A stretch of DNA of 64,000 nucleotides from Gracilaria domingensis (Eukaryota > Rhodophyta > Florideophyceae > Gracilariales > Gracilariaceae). Positions 9,140 to 18,980 of this stretch are shown in pieces. The stretch is from contig VCMS01000174.1 in assembly GCA_022539475.1 (NCBI GenBank), forward strand, positions 1-64,000, read 5' to 3'. The translations under genes and the position numbers were made by a program. The notes under the pieces were generated by a model. The model was not told the DNA's origin and searched no databases. It was given only the letters and a program-made list of their open reading frames with translations. How positions within the stretch are numbered: the stretch's first letter is position 1; each line of letters starts with the position of its first letter.

Positions 9140-9916
9140 CTTGGTGAAAGATGATATTAGGTGTTCGCTTGCGGTGACCATGCATTATCACAATTGTAGA
9201 TATAAACCCCCGAGTTCGAGCGCTCGCTGCAAACTCAACTCGGGCAGACCACTTCCCCTCTCGACGACTTCCCCCATCCTTGACTCTCTCGCCTTTCTTC
9301 CTCCCCTTCCGTCGTCGCCAACCTTCCTTCCTTTGGCAATCCCGCTTCCCTTAGCGCAGTCTGTGCCTCCCTGCCACCAGCCTTTCCCCCTACATTTCCT
9401 TATTCGCGGCGGCCCGGTCTCCCGCCGTTCCCTAGCCAGTCGCCTTGTGCTGCCCTCCATGGGGCTCGTTCGCACATTGCGACCATCACCCATCACTACG
9501 TCTCCGTTCTCCCAGACGGACGTTGGCAGTGTTACGCATTGCGCTGGTTTTCTTTCTGTCGATACCTCGCCTGATTGTTAGGTTCGTGGTGGCATCGACG
9601 ACAGACTCTATCGCTTTAGTCCTACCACACTATTGTCCCGCCGACAGCTCTTGTGTGTCTTGGTCTGTTGGCCCTGCTTTCTGTTGTTGTGTTGGCATTC
9701 GGCATCGAACGCCGAAGCACACTCTCGTTTAATTACTCTTTCCGCTTCCTGTCAGCGGAGAGTTTCCATCTATCTTGGGGTTATCTTGTCTGCTCCTGCA
9801 GGCATCTGAGCTACGTGAATTTGTCGCCCTTTGGGCTGGTACTCTCGAGCATTTATTGTGTCGCTCTCCTTGGGTTTGTCACTACCCGCGCTGTTTCCCC
9901 CAAAAATGGCGTCCAC
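9140..9916 (+). repeat. 3' LTR of the gypsy element
   Basis: The part from 9319 to 9916 matches the window start. The left boundary is uncertain because the matching sequence lies outside the window. A TATAAA at 9201-9206 is a candidate promoter, which would put the part present in the 5' copy in R-U5. The right end is fixed to within a base or two at 9916. Confidence 0.8.
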
Positions 9917-11769
9917 AAATATGACGCTGTGGTTGCCAAGCTGACCTTTTTCATAGTATGTTCGAAGCATATACCAAGTTTTACTAATATTGTGAAGGTC
10001 ATAACTTTGCTGTGACTGTTTGTTTTTCTCTTAGCAAGTATAGCTATATAGTACAGTTGTCGATCTTTGTGACAGAAATGTTTGAGCACTTGAATCTATC
10101 CTAACGCAAAGATAGAAGCATGAAAAAATTCAAATGTAAGCCGAAAAAGGTACATATGTGTTCACTACATCTTTCTGTTTTAGTTTGTTCTACACATTTG
10201 TCAGGGTAAAGTCTATTACATGTTGTTTTGATGTATATATGCTACCCATCAAGCTTTCTATTTCTTCAAAACTGTTTAAATTGTACAAGATATCGACCTA
10301 TGTAGTTTTGAAGAAAAGCACATATGTTGGAAACTTGAAATATGTGCAATATGTCGTTGACATATTGGACATGTCGCAACATTTCAGGCTACTTAGCCTA
10401 AGCTTGAGATGAATCTACCTCCAAAACTCATGAAAGGCCGTGACGCAAGGAAATTCTTTAACGCAGTATACTTACGGTTTTTTCTTTTGACTCCTCCAAA
10501 ATTCAAAAACCACCGTCCCTAAAAAATACAACGCTCAAATAAACATAATGTAAATCTTTGGTGTAAATTAAAAACCCTGTTGTTTACATTTTTTTCTTTG
10601 CGAAGGGTTTTCGCTAATTTCCCGGAGCTCCCTGTAAAGTCTATGCTTGCACTTGTAGCGAACAGATGAAAATTGGGCTTGCTTTTAACAAAATTAAACA
10701 AACAGTTGAACAAGGGAACAAAAGTTTATTTGAATTGATTACCCTTAAATTGCTAGCTAGGTAGTTACGACTCTAAGTAGGCAAGGCATATGGAGAAAGA
10801 AGCAAGACGACAGATCTTGCGACTTCTCATGCCGTCTTACAGATAGCGTAAAGTGTCGTTACACTAGTTGTAGCCACCATTTTTAATAAACTACATTTCG
10901 TGACGTGCAAACCGCCACTTTAGCATATAATTTTTCCTTTGGTGCTGCCGGGGCACCTTAATTTTTTCAAAACAAAGGCCACAAACTGGCTCATTTATGA
11001 GGCGTTTGCCTCATTATCAGGATATCTACTTGGCCCTTACCTGTGAGCGTTAGAAGCGCTACGCATTTTGTTATTTCAAGTTGCAAACGTGGACAACTTG
11101 ATGCTAATACTTTATATTGAAAGCGTACTGAACATGGTCTATGCTTTATCTCATATTAAATACTCGTGTTTTAATAATTCAATATTTTGCACTAAGTGTT
11201 TCTCCCCGCATCTCCCTGATTGGGACTTCGTATGAAGAGTCAACCGATGCAATCTCTCATCTATCTCACCCTTTTATTATTTCAGTAATCCTTTGAAGCA
11301 AAATTTTTGAAGAGGGTGCGAGAGCACAAATTTAGCTAGCAAAGGTGGTGGGATCTCTTTTTCTCAAAACATGTCCTCTTCACTACAAGTGCGTTTCTTA
11401 GTTCTTTTTATAAGAATTTGGAAGCTTTCATAGAATACTTCCAGTCTTTTGCGTGTAGAAAAATTTTCTCTCTAGAACTATATATATATATATATATATA
11501 TATAACAAATTGATAGCGATATAAAAGACTGGAGCAGACTCCGAATTTCTGAATCAGAAGAACTCTAAGTCAATCTTATCAACTCTTGTTTAATTTTGAA
11601 AGCCATCTTTGCGAAATTGGGACTAATGGATGAACCAAACGTGGAAGCGAAATGACCCTATCTTGCGAATTACTGCTGTGGTAATATACACATGCAGGTG
11701 TAGATGTAGTAGCAATACGAGGCTAAATCCATGAGCGAAGAAAAATGCGTGACGGAGAACAGGGATGAT
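9917..11769. other. AT-rich intergenic region
   Basis: No frame of credible length or composition on either strand. The only clear feature is a TA dinucleotide run near the right side. Confidence 0.7.
11479..11504. repeat. (TA)13 microsatellite
   Basis: Thirteen uninterrupted TA units in AT-rich intergenic DNA. Confidence 0.97.
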
Positions 11770-13347
11770 CTACGGGCCAGCCTCGACTCTGCCTGTCACT
11801 GAAGGATGATGATGAGACGATACGTCACCGATGCTTCTCTCAAACGCACCAGCCGTAAGGTACCGCTTGAGCCTGCCAAGAGTGGACTGCTTCTGAACTT
11901 GCGAAGTGGACAAGTAAACGACGCAGTGTCCATTGTCCCATACGCCCTCGACGAAAGGCTCGCCGCCGTCCTGCGCATCGTTCCCGTCTCTCCGTACCGT
12001 CTTGGTGGCCCAGTGCATGGGATCGGACACGTCGTACTGCACACTGGCTCGCAGCCAAAAGCCCAGCACTCCCAACAGCGCCGACAGGCCCCAGGCGCCC
12101 AGCGCTGCCAGCAAGAACGGCAGCGGCACCGATGTGGCTTCCCTACGTAGATTGAACACGCACTCGCCGGTGCGCGAGCCGAGAAACACGCGCCGGCGCA
12201 GCTCTATCGGGTCGTTGATGCCCTCATCGATTGCAACCAGGAAGCGACTCGCCAGCTGCGGGAAAAGCCGGCGCGCATCGGCCGTGAATGTAAGGCTAGT
12301 GTCCAGAAGGGGAATCACCTCCTCCCACCGGTACTGCAGATCCTCTTCATAAATCACATCCGAGAATCTCACTGTGGTGGAGCCGCTGACATTCGGCGGT
12401 GTGGAAATGGTGTGGAATACCACACAGCGTTCTTGCTCGCAGTACAGCAGCGGATCCGGGAAGCGGTCGGTGGCCGTTGCCAAACGGGCATCCCCGATGG
12501 CCATTAAGCCGTCCTCGCGCGCAGGGAAGATCATCAGCGGCTCATCTTTGCACTCCAAAGCGCGGGAGCTCAGACTGTAGTTGGCGGCGTGGACGGAAAT
12601 ACGGTTGTTGTTGTTGTCGTCGTCGTCGATTTGAAGACAGCGCAGGAGTGCCACGTCGGCTGCCGGCACGGCGCCTGGTGGATCGCGCGCGTCGAGGAAC
12701 GAGTCGACGGTGATACAAGGCTGCGTATCTGGTAAGGTCAAGTCCGCTGGGTCGGATGTGAAGGAGTGTACCACCTCGAGCGATATGAAGAGAAGTGTGC
12801 CCGACGTAAGCAGCCACGAGAGGGCTGCCAGATGGGAGCGAACTCGCAGACGGTGGCCGCGCCGCAAACGACTGATTTGGTGACGCGCGAGCAGGGCGCG
12901 CACAAAGTGCAGGAGGCAAAGCTCGGCGAGGAAGGTGAAGACAGTGAACAAGAGGCTCACGAACTGCGACTTGAGTGGGATGAGCACCATGTCGTGGACG
13001 CGCTCACGGGCGAGCGGGGAGGAGGTAGGAGAAGCGCGCGAAGGTAGATATTGAGAGGCGGATTGCGGGAGGAGGTAGGAGAAGCGCGCGGCGGTAGATA
13101 CTGAGAGGCGGATTGCGGCCAAGCGTTTGCCGACACGTGGCAGCCGCGTCGTTCTCCGCGAAAAGTAAACGACGCCTCTTTCAAAACATCTTGTCGTGCG
13201 CCTCGTTGCCCGCCATTGCCCGGTTCCCACACGGCGAGCCTCCTTCCCAGCCCAAGGGGTCGGCTCACGCTTTCCGATGCTACCGGAAACAAGGCGCATG
13301 CTAATGTTGTGAACCCTTGTCAGATACATGGAAGAGCTCTCTTCCAT
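11770..13347 (-). CDS. Predicted multi-pass membrane protein of unknown function
   Basis: 525 codons from the ATG at 13347; a second in-frame ATG at 12990 (residue 120) gives a 406-residue protein starting just before the first hydrophobic segment. I suspect the shorter form, because residues 1-119 are basic, low in complexity and include a DNA tandem repeat. Hydrophobic segments lie at about 130-154, 176-195 and 408-432. Between the last two is a likely non-cytosolic region of about 210 residues with several Cys, an N-glycosylation-like NVSG and an Asp/Asn run from GTC/GTT repeats. A hydrophilic tail of about 90 residues follows. The layout resembles the minus-strand gene at 18981-20471, so the two may be distant paralogues. 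No family recognised. Confidence 0.72.
   Translation of the reverse strand: MEESSSMYLTRVHNISMRLVSGSIGKREPTPWAGKEARRVGTGQWRATRRTTRCFERGVVYFSRRTTRLPRVGKRLAAIRLSVSTAARFSYLLPQSASQYLPSRASPTSSPLARERVHDMVLIPLKSQFVSLLFTVFTFLAELCLLHFVRALLARHQISRLRRGHRLRVRSHLAALSWLLTSGTLLFISLEVVHSFTSDPADLTLPDTQPCITVDSFLDARDPPGAVPAADVALLRCLQIDDDDNNNNRISVHAANYSLSSRALECKDEPLMIFPAREDGLMAIGDARLATATDRFPDPLLYCEQERCVVFHTISTPPNVSGSTTVRFSDVIYEEDLQYRWEEVIPLLDTSLTFTADARRLFPQLASRFLVAIDEGINDPIELRRRVFLGSRTGECVFNLRREATSVPLPFLLAALGAWGLSALLGVLGFWLRASVQYDVSDPMHWATKTVRRDGNDAQDGGEPFVEGVWDNGHCVVYLSTSQVQKQSTLGRLKRYLTAGAFERSIGDVSSHHHPSVTGRVEAGP
13018..13112. repeat. Imperfect 51-bp tandem duplication
   Basis: GGAGGTAGGAGAAGCGCGCG followed by a GGTAGATAyTGAGAGGCGG block occurs twice in tandem with a few substitutions. 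It falls in the 5' end of the long membrane-protein frame, or upstream of it if the internal ATG is used. Confidence 0.8.
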
Positions 13348-15091
13348 GTAGCGATTCCGCTAGAAAAGGCGGATAGAAAAGCTTTTCCCTAGTAATACAA
13401 GAACCGTCACAATAACACCGTCTCGCAAAACGCTTGTTTCCCTCTCTCTTTCAAAACGCATATGACCAAAAAATGAATGTGGTAGCAAAGTTCAAAAAAC
13501 AACCCAGAAGCACATTAACTAATGAGAGGACTAGCCCGTAAGCGACAAAGAATACAACTTTCTTCAGCCAAAAGATACAGTTTTATTGTTACTTTGATCA
13601 TTTAAAGCAAGATGGTCCAGGCAAAACACGTATAGTATTTTTTTTGACTGCGTATCATATAAATCCGTTACGTCAATAATGGCGGGTAGAAATATCTTTT
13701 TTGACATAATTAATATGGTTTTTTCTAGAGCGTTGTTCCAATTAAAAGTTTGCAAAATTTTGGTATGAAGAGCATATAATCTGTAAATAACTGCTACTTA
13801 ATATGTATCTCTTGGTCTTACGAGAACAGAAATGTTCCGTTGAGACTGTTTGTGCAGATGGCGTTAGAAATCCGCAGAAAATGGTATCAATCTCACCTTC
13901 ATTGGTTGAAGTAAGTAAAAGTTTGGTTTTAAAAACATATATCGGAAAATAATTGCTTCTATAACTGCATCTTTTGGCTTTACGAAAGCACACTAAATGA
14001 GATTGACAAAAGATGATTACGTTCCGAAATATCATGTAAGTGCATGATACGCACGTAAACAACAATTTACAAGTTTTTATCAAAAATCTTTTTGATGATC
14101 CGGAATTTTTATCTTTTGCTCCCGAAAATTAAATATTAACATCTTCCTTACACTTTTCACAATGTCTACTTTTTCAATTAAAAATATTTATTATATTGAT
14201 TCTTTCCTACTTTTCACAAAATTTGAAATGTTTCCACTTTATCAAAATTTACATGTAACGTATTATGAATAGGTTGATGCCGCTTGCTGTTGTGTCCATG
14301 TTGCAAAAGGTTGAGCAAATAAGACTATACGTTTTCTGCATAGCTCAGTCGGTCAGTCAAAAGTGCTTCTTTCAGACTTGAAGTTTGTCACAAGTACGGG
14401 CCTGATAAAGAAACATGTCTTTACATTTCGGCGGGAAAGCAAATAAGAGTGGCCTATTAATTTTTTCATCTGAATTTACGAGAAACCATGAAATGTATTC
14501 TTGGCTTACATCTGAGCACTAATTTTTTATGCTCCATGCAAAGCTCAATAAGGTAGCTCCGTGTGCTGCTTTTCTACTCCGGTTTACAGGTTTGCGACTA
14601 CTTTGATTTTTGGGACAGTATTTTTGAAGCAAGAAGATTATAGGATTAAAGAAAAAGAGCTGTCTTCCTAATTTCTTGTTCCGAAGTCGGTGATTAAAAC
14701 ACAACTTTTAATGACATAGATCTAATCTGAAGAAGATCGCAAAGCCCATTCTTCCGTAGTACAGGTTGAATTTAATCGGCGCCATAAGTAGTCCCTTTTG
14801 AGAATCCTTCTTTGTGTTGATCGGCGTCGATGAGACCGCTAGAAGGGCAAACTGTCCCATCAATGAACGTGATGCGATTTATTGAGAAAGAAAAGACGTG
14901 AAGAAAATGCGAACAACAGAAACGACGCAGACTAAGTGGTGAGTAGTTTATTTAACCAGAATCTCCACAAGGAATGAGATCACTATAGTATGAATTGATG
15001 ATAAAAATGTATCGCATGACGTGCAGGCGCGGTGTGTATGCCGCCCGACCAGCAGCACAAAACCAGAACTGCCCACACTCCGTGCAGCTTC
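13348..15091. other. AT-rich intergenic region
   Basis: Only short AT-rich frames without domain-like composition. It separates two minus-strand genes. A tRNA-like GCTCAGTCGGT at about 14343 lacks a matching T-arm and was rejected. Confidence 0.65.
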
Positions 15092-15547
15092 TCACTGCCG
15101 ATTTCGCCGCCGACGACACGTGATACAGTCCGCGCCACATCGGTTGAACCTCGAATTGTTGATCCCCGAGAACCGTCCTTCCTCCTCGTCCCTCTCCACC
15201 TCCCCGAGTCGACATTGGATACCAGAAGCGTCCAGGTGCTCGTGCTCTGTCACAATCTTCAATTCACCGCCCGATGCGTAGCACGAAGAACTCCCGCCGC
15301 GTTCGTAAAGCACCGCCACGTCTGTCACACTCATCCAGTCCTGTTCATTACCCTCCACTATGAGCACGGCCGTGCCTCCCTGGAACAGGTACAGCCCCGT
15401 GCAAACCGCCTTATGCCCGTATTGAGTGTGGCACGATTTTGTCCTTTCACCAAGTATGCAAGTCACGGTCAAAGCGGATGTACGGCACAATAGCGTGCAG
15501 GCAGCCACAAGCACGAGCCGAACAACGCTTCTCGCGACTTTCATCAT
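15092..15547 (-). CDS. Small cysteine-rich secreted protein
   Basis: 151 residues from the ATG at 15547; a further in-frame ATG follows at once. The N-terminus, MMKVARSVVRLVLVAACTLL, is a typical signal peptide: basic, then hydrophobic, ending near a Ser-Ala site. The mature part has about ten Cys, spaced CILGERTKSC, then Cys near QYGHKAVC, a SSSCYAS stretch and a C-terminal CGADCITC. This suggests disulfide bonds. The family is not recognised. It is transcribed away from the peptidase gene at 16906, with about 1.36 kb between them. Confidence 0.6.
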   Translation of the reverse strand: MMKVARSVVRLVLVAACTLLCRTSALTVTCILGERTKSCHTQYGHKAVCTGLYLFQGGTAVLIVEGNEQDWMSVTDVAVLYERGGSSSCYASGGELKIVTEHEHLDASGIQCRLGEVERDEEEGRFSGINNSRFNRCGADCITCRRRRNRQ

Positions 15548-16905
15548 TTCCTGGAGCACAAATTGTGCTGGTGCAGCATGCGTCGATTCCACTGTGCTGC
15601 TCCCACTTCATGCTTTTTGGCTCGATATCCACACTTCGCCGCCGCGGCTATGATTGTTGCGCATGACAATACGCGAAGGGAGCAGGTACACATCTGAACA
15701 TGTAGCATCTTATTGAAGAGCTGCGCGCATTGCTAGTTCGTCTCTGTAGACGATTTGTATGAGTGCAATAAGTATGAGTTACATCAACAGCCGAGTGCGG
15801 AGAACGGGGCACGAGAGGGCAAAAATTGGGCCCGAGCTGAAAGCAAGGAACTGGCTTTGCTGTCGAGTGACCCACTATTATTGCACGAGGCCTTTGGTAT
15901 AACGCGCTTGTTGTACGGTTGGACAACGGACAGCCAATCAAACGCACGCCAGCAATGGAATGCGTTGTACGCCACGTGATATGCACAATGAATATTGTGC
16001 ACATCAAACTGATCAAAATATAATCGGAATTCTTGATTCGCATTCAATGCTGCCCCGATTTGGTTGTCAGCCCTTCAAAAGAGCGAAGCAAGGACCGATC
16101 AACATACTTGACACAGCTCGAGTGCAATAAGCGTGTGAAGAGGAGCGAGCGCTGCCGTCAGAGAGGAGGCGGTTTTGCTGTATGCTCAGAAGAGTTCGTT
16201 GCTGTCGGCGAGATTATTACTATCAGCTGTATAGATTATAGGTGCTATCTCAGTGGCTAAACAATCGCATACAAGGGGGGGTCACGATATATTGCCAACT
16301 TACCAAGTGCCGTACTCGGTGTACTGTTACCCTAGTCGGCATGGAACGACTTTGTTCAGGTACTGTTAACCTTAGTAAGGCGGCAGCGCTTCTGAATTAC
16401 ATCATTTTGTGACGTCATCGATCACATTCCGCGACGAGTTGCGACAAAGGTCCTTCTCGCCGAACACCGTTGGTTGCCGCCATGTGGAGCACGGCAACAT
16501 TGGTGGCCGTACATATTCCAACTCAACGAATTTGCAGTCGTAATAAGCTCCTTAGCATGGTCCTCTGCTACGGTTGTCCCGTCGACAAGCGAGAAAGATA
16601 TGCATGAATAAGCACGTTTAGGACGAGATTCGATAAGCGACAAGCAATGAATGCACGAATGACTTCCTATTTCTGCAGATTCGGAGTAGGTTTCTCCCTC
16701 TCTACTCCTGCGCAATTATGATAATGCGTCGTAATTGCAAGATAGATGAGGTGCAAAGATTTTGCACATGCTCGAAAGTATCTCCGGATGGCACTTTCAA
16801 TCTGCTTATCAAGAAGGGCGCGCACTGTGCTTGCCCGTCTGCTGCACGCCGTGACAGCAGCGGCTCGTTTTCGCTCGAGAGCTTTGTGTTCAGTGACGGC
16901 GCATA
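15548..16905. other. Intergenic region between divergent genes
   Basis: No supported gene. GTACTGTTA-CCTTAGT-like sequence occurs twice, near 16320-16336 and 16361-16377. It may hold promoters for the secreted-protein gene to the left and the peptidase gene to the right. Confidence 0.55.
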
Positions 16906-17838
16906 ATGTGTTGCTCAGCAATCACGCTTCCCACTGGGCTGTTACTGCTGTTGGTCGTGCGGGAATGTGTTGCTCAGTGCCCTTCCAGACCGTCCGTCAC
17001 CGTGACGGGTAGGTTTGTGTGCCGCGGGCTGAGTGTGTCCCGGACAGACGTGGTGCTGGAGCACAAGATTGGCTTCATGGACAACACGATCGGGGTGAGC
17101 AAAACGCTGGAAGATGGCTCGTTTGAGGTTGAAGGATTGCCGCATATTCTCCTCGATGGGGAAACTGCAAGGCTTTCCCTACGGCTGGGGTATCTACACG
17201 AGTCAGACGAATCGTACATCCGCATGAAACAGGCAGATGACATCGAGATTGAGCAGGAGGGCAGCGTGATCGACATGGGGGAGGTGGAGCTGGACACGGA
17301 CAAGTGTGGCGCGTACACGTCGTTCTACGAGGCTACAATGGACTACTACCGACGGGTGGGAGAGAGGATTCCAACGCGCGTGTCGATCAAGAGGGACAGC
17401 GCTCGCATTGATACGCCGTACTCGCTGTACACGGAGGTGATCTTCGTGCGCGGGTACGTCTGGAGCCTGTCGGCGGCGCAGCACGAGCTGGCGCACGTGA
17501 TCCGGCACTACTACGACGGCGACGAGGAGCACTTCCGGCGGGACGCGGCCAGGTACGGCTCGGACGAGTTTGTGCGGCACGACTGCCGCTCGGACACGTC
17601 GGAGGGCTTCGCGTTCAACGAGGGCTGGGCGCTGTACTGGCAGGGCGCGTGCCCGGACTCGGACGCGGGGGGGCGCCACACGGTGGAGGGCAACGTGGCG
17701 GCGGCGCTGCGCGCGCTGCAGGCGCTGTGCGGCAGCAGCGCGGCGCAAATGTGGCGCGTGCTGCAGGAAAGCGCCGGCGACATCCACTCCTTCGCCGAGT
17801 ACCAGCGCCGCCACGCCGATCTGTTCGACTGCCCGTGA
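16906..17838 (+). CDS. Secreted HExxH zinc metallopeptidase with N-terminal transthyretin-like domain
   Basis: 310 residues from the ATG at 16906. Residues 1-24 form a signal peptide (TGLLLLLVV core). Residues about 30-130 look like the small beta-sandwich of transthyretin-like proteins: VTVTGRFVCRG, then VVLEHK and DGSFEVEG. The C-terminal part has HELAH at 193-197, the two zinc-binding His and the catalytic Glu, and FNEGWALYW with Glu239 as a likely third ligand, a gluzincin-like arrangement. Cys residues fit an extracytoplasmic protein. The substrate is unknown. Its stop is 196 bp before the glutaredoxin start on the same strand, and GC content rises steeply toward the 3' end. The peptidase assignment rests on motifs only. 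Confidence 0.85.
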   Translation: MCCSAITLPTGLLLLLVVRECVAQCPSRPSVTVTGRFVCRGLSVSRTDVVLEHKIGFMDNTIGVSKTLEDGSFEVEGLPHILLDGETARLSLRLGYLHESDESYIRMKQADDIEIEQEGSVIDMGEVELDTDKCGAYTSFYEATMDYYRRVGERIPTRVSIKRDSARIDTPYSLYTEVIFVRGYVWSLSAAQHELAHVIRHYYDGDEEHFRRDAARYGSDEFVRHDCRSDTSEGFAFNEGWALYWQGACPDSDAGGRHTVEGNVAAALRALQALCGSSAAQMWRVLQESAGDIHSFAEYQRRHADLFDCP

Positions 17839-18034
17839 GCCGAGCTGCTCCGGCGCGCCACGTGTTCCCCTCATCCACGCGGCCACCGTGTTCGCGTCGC
17901 CCACGCTGCGCCCGTGTTCGCGTCGCCCACGCGGCCACCGTGTGGCGAGCTCAGCTCGCGTCGCCGTGCGCTTGTTCGCGCGCACATCTCCGCGGCCGGC
18001 CGCCCCCGCGGCGCTCGCGCGCCAGCACGCAGCC

Positions 18035-18886
18035 ATGGCGTTCGTGGCGCCCGCCGCGTTTCGCCGCCGCGCCGCGCCGTCGCGCGCGCGCGCCGCCGCG
18101 GTGCGCCGCGCGCCGCGCGCCGCCGCCGCCGCGCCGCGCGCCGCCGCCGCCGCGCCGCGCGCCGCCGCCGCCGCGCCGCCGCCGCGGCCGGCGCGCGTGG
18201 TGCCCTCGCCGCTGCCCACGCTGTTCGTGTACGACCACTGCCCGTTCTGCGTGCGCGTGCGCCACGTGCTGGGGCTCAAGAACGTGAAGCACGCGCTGGT
18301 GTGGCTGGCCAACGACGACGCGGCCACGCCCACGTCGCTGGTGGGCCGCAAGGTCGTGCCCATCTTCCAGCCGGCCGGCGCCGCCGGCGCCGCGCTCGCC
18401 GAGAGCCTGGACATCTGCGCCGCCGTGGACGCCGACGCGCGCTTCGGGCCGCCCGCGCTGCTCGCCCGCGCGTCCGCGCGCGCGGACGTTGCGGCCGTGA
18501 TGGACGCGCTGGCCGCGCCGATGCGCCGCCTCACGCGCCCGCGCTTCGCGCGCGCGCCGCTGCCGGAGTTTGTGTTTGCGGACGCGCGCGCCGCGTACGT
18601 GCGCAACCACCCGCTGCAGGCGCCGGCGAGCTACGAGGACAACCTGGCGCGGTCGGACGAGTACGTGGCGGAGGTGCAGGCGCGCGTGGACGAGCTGGGC
18701 GACATGATCTTCTCGCCGTGGCACTGCTCGCCGGGCGGGCTGTCGTACGACGACGTGGTGCTGTTCCCGCGGCTGCGCGCCATGACCATCGTCAAGCGGC
18801 TGCGCCTGCCGCGCAGCATTCGCGACTACCTCGAGTACCACTCCACCGCGTGCGACATTCCGCTGTACGACTACTGCGCCATGTGA
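18035..18886 (+). CDS. grxB-like: GrxB-type (glutaredoxin 2) protein with plastid transit peptide
   Basis: 283 residues from the ATG at 18035. The frame is open further 5', but that part overlaps the peptidase gene and has no sensible protein. The leader MAFVAPAAFRRR, followed by an Ala/Arg/Pro-rich stretch to about 60, fits a red-algal plastid transit peptide. The thioredoxin-fold domain begins LFVYDHCPFCVRVRHVLGLK, with redox motif CPFC; then NDDAATPTSLVGRKVVPIF and ESLDIC, as in bacterial glutaredoxin 2. An all-helical, GST-like C-terminal half follows. Members reduce disulfides using glutathione. Extreme GC and the repeated APRAAAA leader are notable. The 3' end is 94 bp from the convergent membrane-protein gene. 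Confidence 0.92.
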   Translation: MAFVAPAAFRRRAAPSRARAAAVRRAPRAAAAAPRAAAAAPRAAAAAPPPRPARVVPSPLPTLFVYDHCPFCVRVRHVLGLKNVKHALVWLANDDAATPTSLVGRKVVPIFQPAGAAGAALAESLDICAAVDADARFGPPALLARASARADVAAVMDALAAPMRRLTRPRFARAPLPEFVFADARAAYVRNHPLQAPASYEDNLARSDEYVAEVQARVDELGDMIFSPWHCSPGGLSYDDVVLFPRLRAMTIVKRLRLPRSIRDYLEYHSTACDIPLYDYCAM

Positions 18887-18980
18887 TGGCTGTCAGCGAA
18901 TACATTTTTGTCAACCATCTGAAAACTCCACCGAAATGCTCGAAAGTAGCCAAACGCGCCCATCACTCCCCGACAGAATC

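Larger units (their letters stand above)
1..9916 (+). mobile_element. Ty3/gypsy LTR retrotransposon, 5' edge outside window
   Basis: Positions 1-628 match 9319-9916, so they are the two LTRs; the 5' LTR starts before the window. Between them lie CCHC zinc knuckles, an aspartic protease, reverse transcriptase, RNase H, an HHCC zinc finger and a DD35E integrase. The order RT-RNase H-integrase places it in Ty3/gypsy. No chromodomain is seen; the pol C-terminus instead carries two copies of an unknown module. About 1.5 kb between pol and the 3' LTR holds a GC hairpin array and an antisense ORF. The primer-binding site and polypurine tract could not be fixed. Main coding frames are long and open, so the copy is fairly young. 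Confidence 0.93.

Noticed and set aside
14335-14400. tRNA-like D-arm sequence GCTCAGTCGGT
   Set aside because: No matching T-arm (GTTCGAAT-type) or acceptor pairing at the right distance.
17570-18034. Long upstream extension of the glutaredoxin frame
   Set aside because: Overlaps the peptidase gene in another frame, is Arg/Ala-rich from GC bias, and a clear transit-peptide ATG exists at 18035.
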